Source: Annona cherimola
Taxonomy: Eukaryota > Streptophyta > Magnoliopsida > Magnoliales > Annonaceae
NCBI GenBank assembly: GCA_030490835.1
Contig: CM059972.1
Location: 53,425,563 to 53,489,562, forward strand
Reading direction: 5' to 3'
Length of the DNA: 64,000 nt
Under the pieces are notes generated by a model. The model searched no databases. It saw nothing but the letters and a program-made list of their open reading frames with translations, and was not told the origin of the DNA. This document shows, in pieces, positions 44,567-56,812 of the stretch (position 1 is its first letter; each line of letters begins with the position of its first letter). The position numbers and the translations under genes were made by a program.

Positions 44567-47245
44567 CTCTAGACAATAGCTTGTGCCAAACTTGAAATCT
44601 AAACATATGGCCAATCTTGAACTCATCTTTCTTAAAAAATTTCAAACAACTAACTTGTCTTTCAGAAGAGTCGGTTCAAAAAGTGATTGAGCCATTCTCC
44701 ACTAATGTGAGCTTCATCATGGAACACTTGTTCTTCATTTTCTTCTTCCTTGACAACATTTTCATCTGCCCACTTAGTCTTCCTCATTGTCTCATTATTC
44801 ATCCTCTTGATTTTGTAATTCTTTCTCTTGTCGATTTTTCTCTTCTTCTCTTGCTGATATCCTTGTTCTTCCTCTTGTTGCATATCTTATGCTTCTTTCT
44901 TGACAAGTACATCACTTAGATTGTCCATAATTTCAATGATTTGTTTCTTCTTATATTTTTGTGGTGCTTTTTTAGTACTACATCATCCCTCCTTGAAGCT
45001 TCTTTTGCCTTATGTTTTGATCTTATCTTTGTTTGGAGTTGAGAGAGTGTGATTTTCTCTTTACCATCTAACCCTCGACAAGTACTATGGGTCCTCACCA
45101 TGTTAACTAATCTACAAAAAATAAAGTCATCAATGTCCTCATGATATACTATTAAAGTATAACATCTATGCACGATGATGAGTAGCAAAGATACAAACAA
45201 GAAGAAGTGATATTTTTAATTGCGTAGTCGAAGATAAGTCGAATTTTATAGCAAACCACTAGATGGTCAATACTTAGTCAGCCCACCGTAAGATGTCTGA
45301 CCTATTATATTTCAAAGTGTATACTAGACAACAGTTCTTCCCTAGTTTTTTGAACCATCTGGTGAGGACAATTATAATATACTAGACAATATTCACATGG
45401 CCGCATGTTGCAATCACAATAAGAGGGCAAGTATACCTAAGCAGGATAGTGTTACATTTAGGTGGTTGAACCCATTCCATAATTCTTGAGTAATAATGCA
45501 AATGTCATTCAAATATATTATATGTCAAATATTTATACTGTTGTTTCCTCTGTCATTGCAATGCATGAATTTGGAATTCACTAGTTCTCACAGAACCAAG
45601 TCAACACATGAATTCTTAATTCAAAGCATTATCTTAGGCTTCTAGCTCCCTTTTGAGGGGTGCCTCCATCTCATAAGTTGTACAAAATATCAATGCATAG
45701 GTTAGAGATTGAAGTCTTCAATTGTCTACTAATCGACATTTTTTACCACAGATGCCATGTCGATCGATCTTTTGTTTCCATAGATATGACACTGCTTTCA
45801 AGTGATATGTATAAAAATGCTTAAGGTACGATAATGTTTAATATTATATTTGGATAACTGAACTTAAATAAATAAAGTCTAGCCAAACTCCAATCGTGTT
45901 AAGCAGTAGAAGCCTTTAATTCTTAAAAAAAATTCATATTCATCTTCATTATAAGCAATAGTCAGCATGGAAACAAAAACAAATGCAAAAATGTATAAGC
46001 TCAAAGGTTCACAAGTTCTATCACAAATATAAGAAATGTTTTTGTATTGTCCTCCATTAGTAAGAGTTGTTTAATCTTTCACCAAAACAAACTTTGTAGT
46101 AAAGAAACAATTTTTAGTAACAAACCCACCATTTCCCATGGTTGTGTGGAGTTACAAAAAATAATCCCTAGTATTAAAACAATAACAATGCCTCAAATGA
46201 AGTGATATAACATATCTAATAATGCTTTTAGTCCTAAACCCAAAACACATACTACATTGAAAAGAACATCGGGATAGACGCTCCAAGGGTTTAGATAACA
46301 TTGACTATTTTCAATGCCAAGAGGCACAAGCTATGCTATGACAATCAAGACATCATTTAGTTGCATCTTACCATATTTTTTGTTTTTTCTTTTCCTTTGA
46401 ATTTCTAACCTAGATTCCGGCTTAATTACTCAATTTTGCAACAAAGCCACGGCTTCTGTTCAACTGTTGATGGGTTGCGCCCAAAAAAAAATAAACCAGG
46501 TTGAAAGATTTGACAAAAGCCATAAACTGGGCTTATTCTTCAATTGAACAACACTTGTGGAGATGAGGCACTAGATGGAAGCAAAAATTCAACTCGAAAC
46601 TAGCACCTGAAGAGGCAAACCAAAGAACTCTTAAGTTTCTAACAAAAGGACATGAGGAGATTGAGAGGGGAGGGCATGCCATTATTGACCTAAGGAAGAT
46701 GGAGGAAGAGGGAGACTTAAGAGGGGAGGGGCTGCAGTTTGTCCAAAGGAAGAAAGGAAATGGGAATATAGAAGGGGCATGAAGGAAGAAAGAAAGAGGG
46801 TGAGACTTGATAAGGGAGGTGACCCTGTTTGCCCTAGGAGATGGAGGAAGAAGTAGAGAGGGATGGATACCGAGCGTTTGGGAGGGAAAAAAGAGAGATG
46901 GAGAGAGGAGAACATGCAGCTCAAACAGGAAGATTAAGAGAGAGCGTCGACGATGTAGGGAGGGAAAAGTCTGAGAGCAATCAGTTTTGAATATGTTAAA
47001 TAGATCGAGTCCAAAAACCCGATAACAAGCTCCACACTGTTGCATTTATGTGATCGACAACCCTTATTTCACCCACCTAGTGGCTAGATCAAAAGTTCCC
47101 AGCTTCAAATTCAATGAAACTAAATTACATTGAAGCTCCCCTAAACTTATGTTAGTTAAATATTGTCCTTTTTAAAGCTTTTTTAATTATTTTCATAAAA
47201 ACATTCTTCAAGTGTATTTAACTTGGAGCTTTGCTTCTCTCAAAC
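44567..47245. other. Gene-free stretch, possible MULE relic
   Basis: No intact gene is supported. On the minus strand near 44600-44900 a Lys/Glu-rich frame ends in a 'KKDEFKIGHMF' stretch that vaguely recalls the MuDR DNA-binding region. The 170-codon minus ORF at 46533-47045 is Ser/Pro/Leu/Phe-rich and reads a purine-rich strand backwards. It looks like composition, not a protein. Confidence 0.25.
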
Positions 47246-47249
47246 CCCT

Positions 47250-47735
47250 CTTCTATATAACCTTTTCTAAATTTTAATATCTCGATCTTTGATGGAAAAT
47301 ATACTCATTTATTTTAGTTAGCATTATTTATATTATCATGAAAATCCTTTGATTTATTTAATATTACTATTATGATGTCTATTTATAAGTATGTGAAATC
47401 AATGTAATAAAAGGATTTTAAGCTAAATATTGACTCTAAAATTATAGTTTCAACATTTAACCATCTAAAATATCATAATTACATGAATAAATGATTTTAT
47501 ATAGCATTATTATATTATGATACATATGTAAATAAATCCGAGCATTTTTCATAAATTTAGACATGAATACATTTTTTTCAACAAATATGGCTATGTGCAT
47601 ATTTAATTTCAATAAAACTTAGTCTTCTAACTAAACAAATGATATTAAATATAACGAATAAAGTAAATTTTTCATTAAAATCAATATTTTAATAATGAAA
47701 GGATTACATGGAACCATTGGTTAGATAAAAGTTGG
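47250..47735. mobile_element. Foldback repeat of the GCTTCTATGTAACC family (copy 1)
   Basis: Begins 'cttctatataacc' and ends 'ggattacatgg'. The two halves are partly complementary ('gatctttgatggaaaatatac' against 'ttcattaaaatcaata'). Related to copies at 51165, 51646, 57343, 62262, 62737 and 63283. There is no ORF. Confidence 0.55.
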
Positions 47736-48720
47736 ATCGTTTAACTTTACGCCAAATTTTGTAATTTTTGAATATGTGCATATAATTTTTAATTTTCAGA
47801 AATCAAACATTTTTGGGGGTACTATTTTAGTATGAGCTAAAAGGTGTCTATACATATTTATAAAAATATTTTTCAAAGTGTATTCACTAGGTGATAAAAT
47901 CCATAAAAACAGCTAAGGTGGTTTGGCCATGTTAAATGGAGGCTTGAAATGATAGCTAGGTTTATTCAAATATAAAGTGGCAAGAGAGTGATAAAAGACA
48001 AAAAAAAAAAAAAAAAAAAAACAAATTGTAGTAATTAAACAAGATATGGAAACATTAAAAATTACTAAAAACTTTTGTTTCTAATTATCAAGGATAACAT
48101 ACTAGAGTCCACGTAGCTGACTTCACTTAGGTGGAAAATGGCTTAGAGTCCATGTAGTTGACTTCGCTTAGGTGAAAAATGACTAATAATGATGATGATT
48201 TGACTCACGCAATAAATTTTACAACTTTTTAGATATGTATTTTGATTTTTCAAAGACCAACAATTTTGGGGATATTTAAGTCATTTTCACGGCCCAAAAA
48301 TGTTTAGTTTTTAATCATATACATATACCCACACCCACTTGGTATATAAGTTAAATATACTTTTTAAAAAAGACATTTTCATAAAACAAAAGAAAGAAAC
48401 AATTAAAAAATAAACCTTTTAGCCTGAGAATAACATAGCCTAACAAGATCACAGTCCAATTTTTATTCTATGCTCAGACGATAATACCCTTCTCCATAAA
48501 ATTCTCCCCAGAATAACTCATAAAATACATATTAGGATTAGCACACTTTCTTTGTGAAATGCATTATTCAACTGGTTACTTCATATCTGTTGTCAGTTCA
48601 CAGGATATAAAAAAAAAAAAAATAAATAAATAAAGGAAAGAAAGAAAAAGGCAACATCATATTATATTACAAAAATAATAGAAGGTGATGACATCCAAAC
48701 ATATCATTGTTCTCTCTCTT
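47736..48720. other. Gene-free AT-rich stretch
   Basis: It holds a poly-A run (48001-48022), a 37-bp tandem duplication at about 48108-48180 ('agagtccacgtagctgactt' and a near copy), and an A/AAAT run at 48609-48635. No gene is visible. Confidence 0.5.
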
Positions 48721-48726
48721 GCATAT

Positions 48727-49080
48727 TGATGGTCCATCTGATTAAGGCTTGCAAAAGGAGCGGCAATGTCAGCTGAGAAACTGTCATCTGTGGACAGATG
48801 ATGTGTTAAGGAGCAATCAGCAGCGCATCAACTTCAAAGTTCTCAGCAACTGCTTCGAGATCATGCAAGTTACTCGGCATGTGGAGACTCAAACCTGATA
48901 CAGAGATCACCACCTTGCCGATCATCTGATTTAGGCTTGCAAAAAAGAGTGGAATGTCACCTGAGAGTTTTTCATCTGTGGAGATATGCTCGGTTAATGA
49001 CCATTCTGCACCGATTCACCTTCAAAGTTTGCAGCCAACTGCTTGGAGATTATTCGCGTTGGCATGTGAAGACTCAAATC
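48727..49080. repeat. Imperfect tandem duplication, offset about 196 bp
   Basis: A block starting 'tgattaaggcttgcaaaa' (48731) recurs as 'tgatttaggcttgcaaaa' (48927). Both continue with 'aatgtca.ctgag', 'tcatctgtgga', 'caacttcaaagtt' type blocks and 'gcatgtg.agactcaaa'. The copies are diverged, so the duplication is old. Confidence 0.65.
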
Positions 49081-49338
49081 TGACAAGTGATCAAGGTCAG
49101 TGTTGTAATGACCTTCTAACACCATGACTGGAAAGTTCACAATAGCACAGTGGGAAACATCCAGCATAACGGATGAATACAAATTTGCTGGCTTCTGCTT
49201 ATGCAGAGATGCAGTTAAAGAACTAGCAGTCATCACAACATCAATGTAGGCAATGAGAATGTGATTTCCAGGTCTTGAGGCCGCTGTCTGTTGCATCTTT
49301 TTTAGATTCAGCAGTGGCACCCTCCTTGCTGGCATCAT
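48994..49338 (-). CDS. Hypothetical ORF downstream of the GT47 gene (114 aa)
   Basis: Minus-strand ORF from ATG to stop. I do not recognise it. The middle (GNHILIAYIDVVMTASS) is mildly hydrophobic, and the C-terminal part lies in the duplicated block at 48927-49080. It begins about 180 bp beyond the stop of the GT47 gene on the same strand, so it may be transcribed as its 3' untranslated region, or be a remnant exon of another gene. Its composition is more protein-like than the other small ORFs nearby, but no domain or splice context supports it. Confidence 0.25.
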   Translation of the reverse strand: MMPARRVPLLNLKKMQQTAASRPGNHILIAYIDVVMTASSLTASLHKQKPANLYSSVMLDVSHCAIVNFPVMVLEGHYNTDLDHLSDLSLHMPTRIISKQLAANFEGESVQNGH

Positions 49339-49515
49339 CTACAAGGGTTTCTTTCTGTGTGATCACAGACTACATGAATGGTCAGTAGTTTTGCTTCTAG
49401 AACAATTGTGCAATCCGCACTTTTAAGGACATGGGTCTTTCATCTGGAGTGGGAAACAGACAAGGATATACTCCATCGATCCATTCTGGGCAACGGCAGC
49501 CCTAGTTGCTGATGC

Positions 49516-51041
49516 TCAAACGTATGAAGAAAAATGCATGCCACGCCTCACCCATAACTGGTATGCAGTCATGTGGAAGGCATCATAACCCCTCGGAGAC
49601 GTGTGCCATTGGAAGTGTTTTCTAACTTTACAGAGGTTTCGAAACATATTTATATAAATCCGTGTGGGCACTGATAGCAAGATGTCTTTAAGCAAAGGAA
49701 TGTCAGCATGGCTAACTACAATGGAGAACTGGCTCCAATCCAAGACGTTGGCAAAGGGGAGGTCGAAGTGATTAGAAATTATAACAGGAATGCACCCATA
49801 ATGCAGAGCATCAGAGATCCTTGCAGTGTTGACTTCATATCCCTTCACATGGAGGCAATACCTACTCTTCCTGAAGCCTTGTTCGTATGGGTAAGGGGGG
49901 CCGCCAGAGAAAACATCCATGGTGGTGTCGTTAGCCCACATGGCTATCAGCTGCTGGCGAACCCGAGAATTTTTTGCACGTCCAGCAAAAAAAGCCAACC
50001 TCTTCCTGCGGCAAATTAAAACAGAATTAGAGGGGAAAATAAAACTCATACTTTCATTGAATGAGAACTCTGCATCAAAAGAAACCTTGCATGAGGGGGA
50101 TTCAAGATGTTCTCCGGAGGCCGCGGCCAAATTTGGGGCAGACCCACATCTTTATGGGCCACATACAGCCTTTGGAAGTAGCTGGAGGAGCATGTCACCT
50201 GGACTGCATTGTTGAGGAGCTGCCGATGCTTGGACGCTGCATCCCGGCCGACGGAGTGGCAGGAGACATAGAAGTGATCGGCGCCCCCCGTTGCATTCCA
50301 GAATCCAAACTCCCGGCTGATCCTGTTGGTGTAGCGGGCGACAAAGTCAGCGATGGAGGCCTCGGAATGGAGGCGAGGGTGATTGCGCATGGCATTGATG
50401 GAGAAGGGGAGGAAGAAGAAATGGGGTTGGCTGGAGTGGTCGTGGGTGGAAGCAAGGAAATTGCTGTGGAGGAGATTGATTTTGAATATGTGCTCGCTGA
50501 AGTAATTCCCCAATTTGGGATGGAAAGGGGAGGGGTGGGGAAGGAAGATTTGAGAGAACGGGGCAGAATGGTTGTAGACGTCTGGGTAGACAACAATCTT
50601 GAGGCTGCGAAGCATCTCAGAGAAGTCTTTGCTGAAGAGATTCCAATCATGATAAGGTCCTCCTCGCTGCTGCTGCTGCTGCTGCTGTGAAGGAGTGCTG
50701 TTGTAAAGTGGTTGCGGAGAAGGCTGTGAGAATAGTGTAGCGTTGGAAGAATGTGAAGAAGTGGCAGAAACAGCAGCATTGGTACTTGTTGAAAAAGAAG
50801 TTTTTGCGGGGATGGGGTAGGGAGAGTGGAATTGTGGGGTGTTGGAGATAAGACGTGAGTGAGGCCATGACATTAAGGAAATGGCTGCGGCTACAACCAC
50901 TAGTAACAGAAACAGCTGAAGAAGACGAGCCCCCCGAGCCTGAACCTTTGGTAGTCCTTTTTTGTTGGAAGAAGAAGAAGAGGCAGGCACAGGAACCGCG
51001 GGGCAATCGCATGCCATGACTTTCCTTTTCAGAAGCCACAA
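49516..51041 (-). CDS. GT47 exostosin-type glycosyltransferase (481 aa, two exons)
   Basis: Likely Golgi type II membrane enzyme transferring a sugar onto a cell-wall polysaccharide. The substrate cannot be read from the sequence. Exon 1 is 51041-50086 and exon 2 is 50005-49516. The 80-bp intron has GT..AG ends in phase 2, and joining gives PPHAR-KRLAFFAGR in frame with 482 codons including stop. Residues 40-59 form the single membrane anchor after a short basic tail. A Ser/Thr/Gln-rich stem follows with seven Gln in a row (119-125, a CTG/CAG tract near 50670). The exostosin domain runs from about 147 (LKIVVYPDVYN) and includes HFFFLPFSINAMR, GGADHFYVSCHSVGR, LPQIWPRPP, LAFFAGR and the C-terminal CLHVKGYEVNTARISDALHYGC-type sugar-nucleotide region (369-390). 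Length and order are normal for plant GT47. A second start at Met9 is possible. No lesion is seen. Confidence 0.93.
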
Positions 51042-51164
51042 GGTTAGTTTCCCACTTCCGGCTCTCCTTCCTTCCCGAGAGAGAGGGTGGGGTGCGTGTG
51101 GGTGGGTGTGGTTTCTCCGCCCAACGTCAAATTTTATTATAAATAAACGGGTCAGATTACACAG
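51042..51164 (-). promoter_or_regulatory. 5' flank of the GT47 gene
   Basis: Short GC/CT-rich stretch before foldback repeats begin at about 51165. I see no clear TATA box. The transposon-derived sequence starts only about 120 bp from the start codon, so the promoter must be compact or include the repeats. Confidence 0.3.
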
Positions 51165-51575
51165 TAGGGGATCCGTATAACACTTAAATTTTTAAATTTT
51201 TGATGCTTGCTGTAAAATTCAATCCATTTATTATATTTCATATTATTTATTTATCTAACACACCAAGTTTCATCCAAATCAATAGAAAAAATGCTTAGAT
51301 TGAAATCACACACGTTTCTCCACATAGCAATGATACTTTAGGCAGTTTAAATATTAAAATATAACTTTAAAATTAATATTTAATATTTAATTATTTTATT
51401 ATATTGATTTTATACGTTTATAAACACATACACAATAATACTAAACAAGTAAGAAAGTTTTCAAGATAATATAAATAACATTAAATAAATAGATGAAATA
51501 AATTTTTCATCAACTATAAAAATATTGTAAATTAAAATATTTACATAACAGAAGGGTTTCATAGAAATATTTCCA
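51165..51575. mobile_element. Foldback repeat of the GCTTCTATGTAACC family (copy 2)
   Basis: Starts 'cgtataacact' and ends 'gggtttcatag'. Contains the family blocks 'caagtttcatccaaatcaa', 'aaaatgcttagat', 'aactttaaaattaatattta' and 'attttattatattgatttta'. Decayed ends. Confidence 0.5.
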
Positions 51576-51645
51576 GAAATAAAATTGAATTTTATTATAA
51601 ATAAAAATAGATCCTAGAATATGTGACCCGGTTTACATTGTTTAC

Positions 51646-52045
51646 ATGAAGTCGGTTCTATATAACCCTTTTATTTTTAATATCTTAATAATTAATAGAA
51701 AATTTACTTTGTTTATTATATTTAATATCATTTGTTTAGTTAAATAAGAGGCCAAGTTTCGTCAAATTGAAAAATGTGTAGGAACCGCATTTGCTAAAAA
51801 TATATATTTTACTTAAATTAAGAAAAATGCTTGCATTGCTAATATTTTGTACGGCTTAGATGTCAAAAAATAAAACTTTAAAATTAACATTTAATATAAA
51901 ACTATTTTATTATATTAATTTTACATAGATTCAAATGATGCCTATGCATAATGATACAAAAAATTAAAGGAATTCTAACACAATATAAATGATATTATTT
52001 CCTATGAATTATAAAAATGGCTGAAGTTAGTAGAAGAGGGTTTTA
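51646..52045. mobile_element. Foldback repeat of the GCTTCTATGTAACC family (copy 3)
   Basis: Starts 'gtcggttctatataaccc' and ends 'gaagagggttttatgg'. Same internal blocks as copy 2 ('gccaagtttcgtcaaattg', 'ttttattatattaatttta', 'aatgatattatttcc'). Confidence 0.55.
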
Positions 52046-52302
52046 TGGAAACAAACCCCCTTAAAATTTACACCGGCATTGAATTCACAGGTGTTTACCA
52101 TCTTCGATTGGTTCGCTCGCTCCATATCTTTCTAAAAATTAAAGACAAGTAAGAGTCATGCCGAATTGAGGGTTTCATGAAAACAAACCCCGTTAAAATT
52201 TACATCGGCATTGAATTCACAGGTGTTTACCATCTTTGATTGGTCCGCTCACTCCGTATTTTTCTAAAAATTAAAGACAAGTAAGAGTCGTGCCGAATTG
52301 TA
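52038..52302. repeat. Tandem duplication, unit about 132 bp
   Basis: Units begin 'gggttttatgg' (52038) and 'gggtttcatga' (52170). Both contain 'ggcattgaattcacaggtgt' and end 'agagtc(a/g)tgccgaattg'. The second copy is the target of the MITE at 52303, and the first shows the unoccupied sequence. Confidence 0.8.
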
Positions 52303-52657
52303 GGCACTCATCAGGTGCACCGGGGAGCACTAAAGCCTCAGCGCTCCCAAGTGCATACACCTATTTTTTTATTTTTTTACATAAATGGTAATATAAGTGT
52401 ATTTAGCACATATATTAATTTTTACTATTTTTGAAAAAATTTAGATATTTATTTCGTATTTTTTAAAATCAGTGGAAATGTTGCTAATTTTTAAAAACAT
52501 AAAATAAATATCTCAAAATCTCAAAATCTCAAAAAATAGTAAAAATTAATATATATGTTAAATACACTTAGATTAACAAGTTCATGAAAAAATTTTCAAA
52601 AAAAATAAAAAAATAAGTATATGCGTTTAATGCTCTCAGGTGCACCTTAACAGAGCC
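52303..52657. mobile_element. Foldback MITE, Mutator-type, 355 bp
   Basis: GCCGAATTGTA is duplicated on both sides (52292-52302, 52658-52668), an 11-bp target duplication. The left end is GGCACTCATCAGGTGCACC and the right end, complemented, is GGCTCTGTTAAGGTGCACC. The inner arms are also complementary ('aagtgtatttagcacatata' against its counterpart), so almost the whole element can fold back. The inner part resembles that of the MITE at 13294-13682. No ORF. Confidence 0.8.
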
Positions 52658-52819
52658 GCCGAATTGTAAATGTTATCTTTGTAATTGGGCACATATTATA
52701 TGAATTTTTTAATATTATAAAAAAAACTTCGATTAACCCGCTTCATATAAAGTCGTGCAATGGTCGTTTGACAAATAACAGGCATAGATCCCAATTCCCA
52801 AGAGGCTGCGAGCATTATA

Positions 52820-53092
52820 AGGTGTTGTTTGGTAGCTTCAGAGCGTCAGAAGGCATGGGTTTCCACGGAAATTGTACGGACTCATGTTTGTCATGGCATG
52901 ATTTTGCCATCTAAATTTTCTATTTTTTTTTTTTACTTTTACTTTTATTTTCTAATTATTTTTCCTTGAAACAATCTTACTCATTCCAACTCTGCCTCTA
53001 TCATTTCTTAGCAATCACATAATTTCTAAAATATTTCATTTTCCATTTCCTATAATTCCCCATTTTTTCACCTTATCAAACGTCACCTAAAT
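52820..53092. mobile_element. Candidate short MITE (GGTGTTGTTTGGTA ends)
   Basis: The left end 'aaggtgttgtttggta' and the right end 'tatcaaacgtcacctaa' are imperfect inverted repeats about 270 bp apart, and T/C-rich sequence lies between. Similar ends occur at 55545-55815 and 57548-57820. I could not fix the target duplication. Confidence 0.4.
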
Positions 53093-54511
53093 ATCAGGTA
53101 ACCGGCTTGGCATAAAATCTGAAATCTACTAGCTTCGGCTTCGCCAGCAAATCAAATTCATCCGAAGGTCAATAAGCTTTACATTTTCTACCTTCTAGTC
53201 TCTCCGTTTTAGACTTTAGTCCTCAAAACATGCATGCCTGGATGGCCGCAAGACGCACCCTTTGAGGTGGGCTGGACTTTTGGCGGGCAGCAATTTATTT
53301 ATGTTGACTTTTCTTATATGTATTTGACCATAATTTCAAATATACCAACAACATTTTCAAAATCTTAAAATACTCACCATATTTGCGTTTAATTCCAAAA
53401 ATATTCATTCCATCAAAAACTGTTAGTTAAATTTTTATAAATACCCCTATTATAAAATCATAAATGATGAAACAAAATAAAAATAAAATAAAATTAAGGC
53501 TTTTCAATTTTAGAACTCATGTGTCTCTATCCAAAAAAAAAGTTTAAAACTCATGTGCAATTAAAGAAGTTATCACATTCAATTTTTAAACTTGTCCGAA
53601 ATCCGAACGGCATATTTGTAATTTTACGTATTGATTAATACTTTAACTCGAGGAACAAGCATTTTTAAAATTAAATGCAAACATAATATATTTAGGATTT
53701 TGAAGCGTTGTAATTATATTTAAAATTTGAGTCAATTTTAAAATTAAAGTGAGACTGTGTATATTCCAAAAGCCTTTATCCCCATGCATTTTCCCATTTA
53801 ACAATCCTACCTTATAATCATTTCCTCACTTTTTTTCATACAACTACTCATTCTGTTTCAACTTTATTTATTTTATTTTTAATCATTAATTCCATCATAT
53901 CACGGTATTACCCCATCTAACATCAAAAATCTTTCCACCTTTTTCCCCTCTTCTGAAATGCTAAGAACTGTGGCTCCGGCAGCAAAGCTAGTCAGATGCT
54001 TGCTAAACCCACCAGAAATCTTTTAAGAAGATATCTCAGTTATGACTAAGACTTCAGTGATCATATAGCTTGGAATTCGTCCATGAACCACAAACATGGA
54101 TCATGAAATTCGTTTTGCAAAATAGGATCAACATGCATCTGCATGCATAACGACATTTGTCTTTCCCCTCCTTTCCACTATCTATTAAACTGCTACAGAA
54201 CAAATAAATGGTGGCTTCCTTTGCCATTCATTTCGAAATCCATGATCCATGCAAGCAAGTAGGCAAGTGAACTATAGAGTACCATCCACTTAAGATCGCC
54301 TATACCTGCCTACTCACGACAACTGATACCGCTAATAAAACCAGATATATTAACAAGGTTCAATGAGTTCAAACTTCTCACCCATCATTGACAGTGGACG
54401 TTTCAACACAAACGTTGCTCAAAATATATAATTCTTGTAAAAAACCTAGTTATTGCTATGAAAAACAGAATAATTCTGATCTGATAATGAACAATCACTG
54501 ATTAGATGTGC

Positions 54512-54552
<41 letters not shown>

Positions 54553-55142
54553 GCTCACACTTAAGCTTTCCCTCCTAATTGGACAGGGAACAATCATTGA
54601 TTAGATGTTTGTGTGTGTGCGCATACGCGCACATGTGCATCTGTGCGTGTTAGAGAGAGAGGGAGAGAGCTTCCTCTCTCATATTTAAGCTTTACCTTCA
54701 ACTAATTGGAAATAGAAGACATGGTAGTATGAAGTTAGCTACAAAAACGTAACATATTAACCTTTTTACCCATGAGTCTTGTCAGCAATTAGTAAAATTA
54801 GTCCTCGCAAAACTTTCTGATTACTAGATCCTCCCTTTGATTTTTAAAAACAATAAAAAGAAAAAACCAAAGACAGAAATTATGCTGTTGAATACTACAT
54901 TACTCGTACACTGTTTGTACAACTTACGTTAGTTGGCAATGTACAGGAATTTGGATGAAGCAGGAACGTTGTTTGCTGCATACAGATAAATCATACAAAT
55001 TATCCATCCATTGTGTTTGAAGAAAAAAGCCAAAACCAAAAAAATTCATAATGAGGAAGTACATTCTGTGATTGACCAAATTAGAACTTAAGGCTCCTCG
55101 TCTCCCTCTCTTCTATTAGAGGTGATGCCCGAAAATTGGCAA
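53093..55142. other. Spacer and 3' flank of the DUF616 gene
   Basis: No gene is visible. Microsatellites: (GT)n(GA)n at about 54509-54553, and GTGT..CGCGCA then (GA)n at 54609-54668. The part next to 55142 will include the 3' untranslated region of the DUF616 gene. Confidence 0.5.
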
Positions 55143-56768
55143 CTAGGAAAACCCAGGTGGTGGTTGGCCCTCAGTTCTATGGTGGAATAGTTTCACCATC
55201 GCCCTCCGTTCACAGTCCTGTGCAAAAAAATAAAGCAAAGAAAAAAATCATATAGTGGTAATTAGACAATATTAAGTATTGTAAACACAGTAGTTAATAA
55301 CTGTTTAGAAGGTGGCAGAGGCCACCCAACAAGGAAGAGATTGTCCAAAAATTTTCATCTAATAGGTCTAGTAGGAATTTGTGGAAACACCCAAGGACAT
55401 TATATTTTTGATTCAGGTAGATGGTGGGAGATGCAGGAACACAATGTATTTGTTCCCGAGGTAACTACGAAGTTAAAGTGCAGCAAAGACATCCGTCAAT
55501 AATTACAAAAAAACTCCAAGATTCTCATGTAATCTATTGGGGGTGTGTTTAGGAAGTGATAAAACTTTTGGATAAAAAATTCTTGACATAAAAGTTGTTA
55601 AATTGATAGGAAAAAATGTGATATGATAGAGGTAATGATGAAGAGTAAAAAGAATAAAGTTAAAATAGATAGATTAATTGTATAGGTAATTGTATAGAAA
55701 TGATTGAAAAGTTAGGTAGTTTGTATAGAAAGATATGAAGAAATAATTAAAAAATAGGGCAGTTGTATAGAGGAAAAAGTTTTAGATTGAAAAGTTTTAC
55801 AAATTGTCAAACACTTACTAGAAGTATTGGTTAACATTTAATCTTAGAATGTTTAGGGATAACTAATGGCAAGTAACACTAGCCAATAAATGGAAGAAGC
55901 AAGCAGATTCATCCTGCATTAGAATAAGCAGTTTTGAAAGGATACTTGGGGCCTATTCTAAACAGGTACGAGTTTTACCTTAAACATGTTCAGAAAGAAT
56001 GGTCTCCCTGGATTCATTCTTCTCAGTTTTAAAAAAGTGTATGCAAAACTCAGCTGATCACGTGAGGTAAAACGATCCACTTCATTGAACCAAAGGCATG
56101 AAAATAAATTTGACATTGGAGTGTGAGCACGTATAATGAAAGAACCTTCAGGTACATCTGAATCAAATGGAGACTTCTTTTAAAAGAAAATGTAAGAAAT
56201 AGCGCAAGCAATAAAAAGGAAATTCATTGCAACAGAAACATGATGTCATAGTGACACGCACAACTTGGAAGAGGGCGGCTTTCATCTGATAAATTGAACT
56301 TGACAAGACCATCAGATTGATAAAATTGAAACTGTTTATCAATGACTGTAGGGTCATACTTGTTCAGTCGCTTATTTTGGAGTACCTCCTCCCACACACA
56401 GTGCCGATCATAGTGGTTTGAAATAGCATATTCAGCATCTTTTTGCCACAGAAAATGTTCAAGTATCAGCATAGGATCAGTTGTAAGTCGCATTTTGCTA
56501 TCAATCCAAATAGAGTACCTGAAAATAACATCTTTTATGACATTCGGCGCCAAAGCAGACAAAAGAAAAAATAGTCTACAAATGCCCACACACATGGCCA
56601 TCAATGGGCAGAAGCCAAATAAATCCAAAACACTGAAAAGGGCCAACCCAAATGGCTGACATGCAGGATTCAAATTCTGGCCAAAGGCTTACTACGAGGT
56701 GGTTCAATTGTCTGCACAAGCAACAAGCGATGGGGTGGTTCCATTCTGATGGCATTTTTACATGTAGA

Positions 56769-56812
<44 letters not shown>

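Noticed and set aside
44662..45200. Lys/Glu-rich minus-strand ORFs as a transposase gene
   Set aside because: Only one short weak likeness to the MuDR N-terminal region. No catalytic residues or terminal repeats found.
46533..47045. 170-codon minus-strand ORF
   Set aside because: Low-complexity Ser/Pro/Leu/Phe composition on the complement of a purine-rich stretch. No domain is recognised.
50061..50690. 209-codon plus-strand ORF and two minus-strand shadow ORFs over the GT47 exon
   Set aside because: They are other frames of a clearly coding GC-rich exon.
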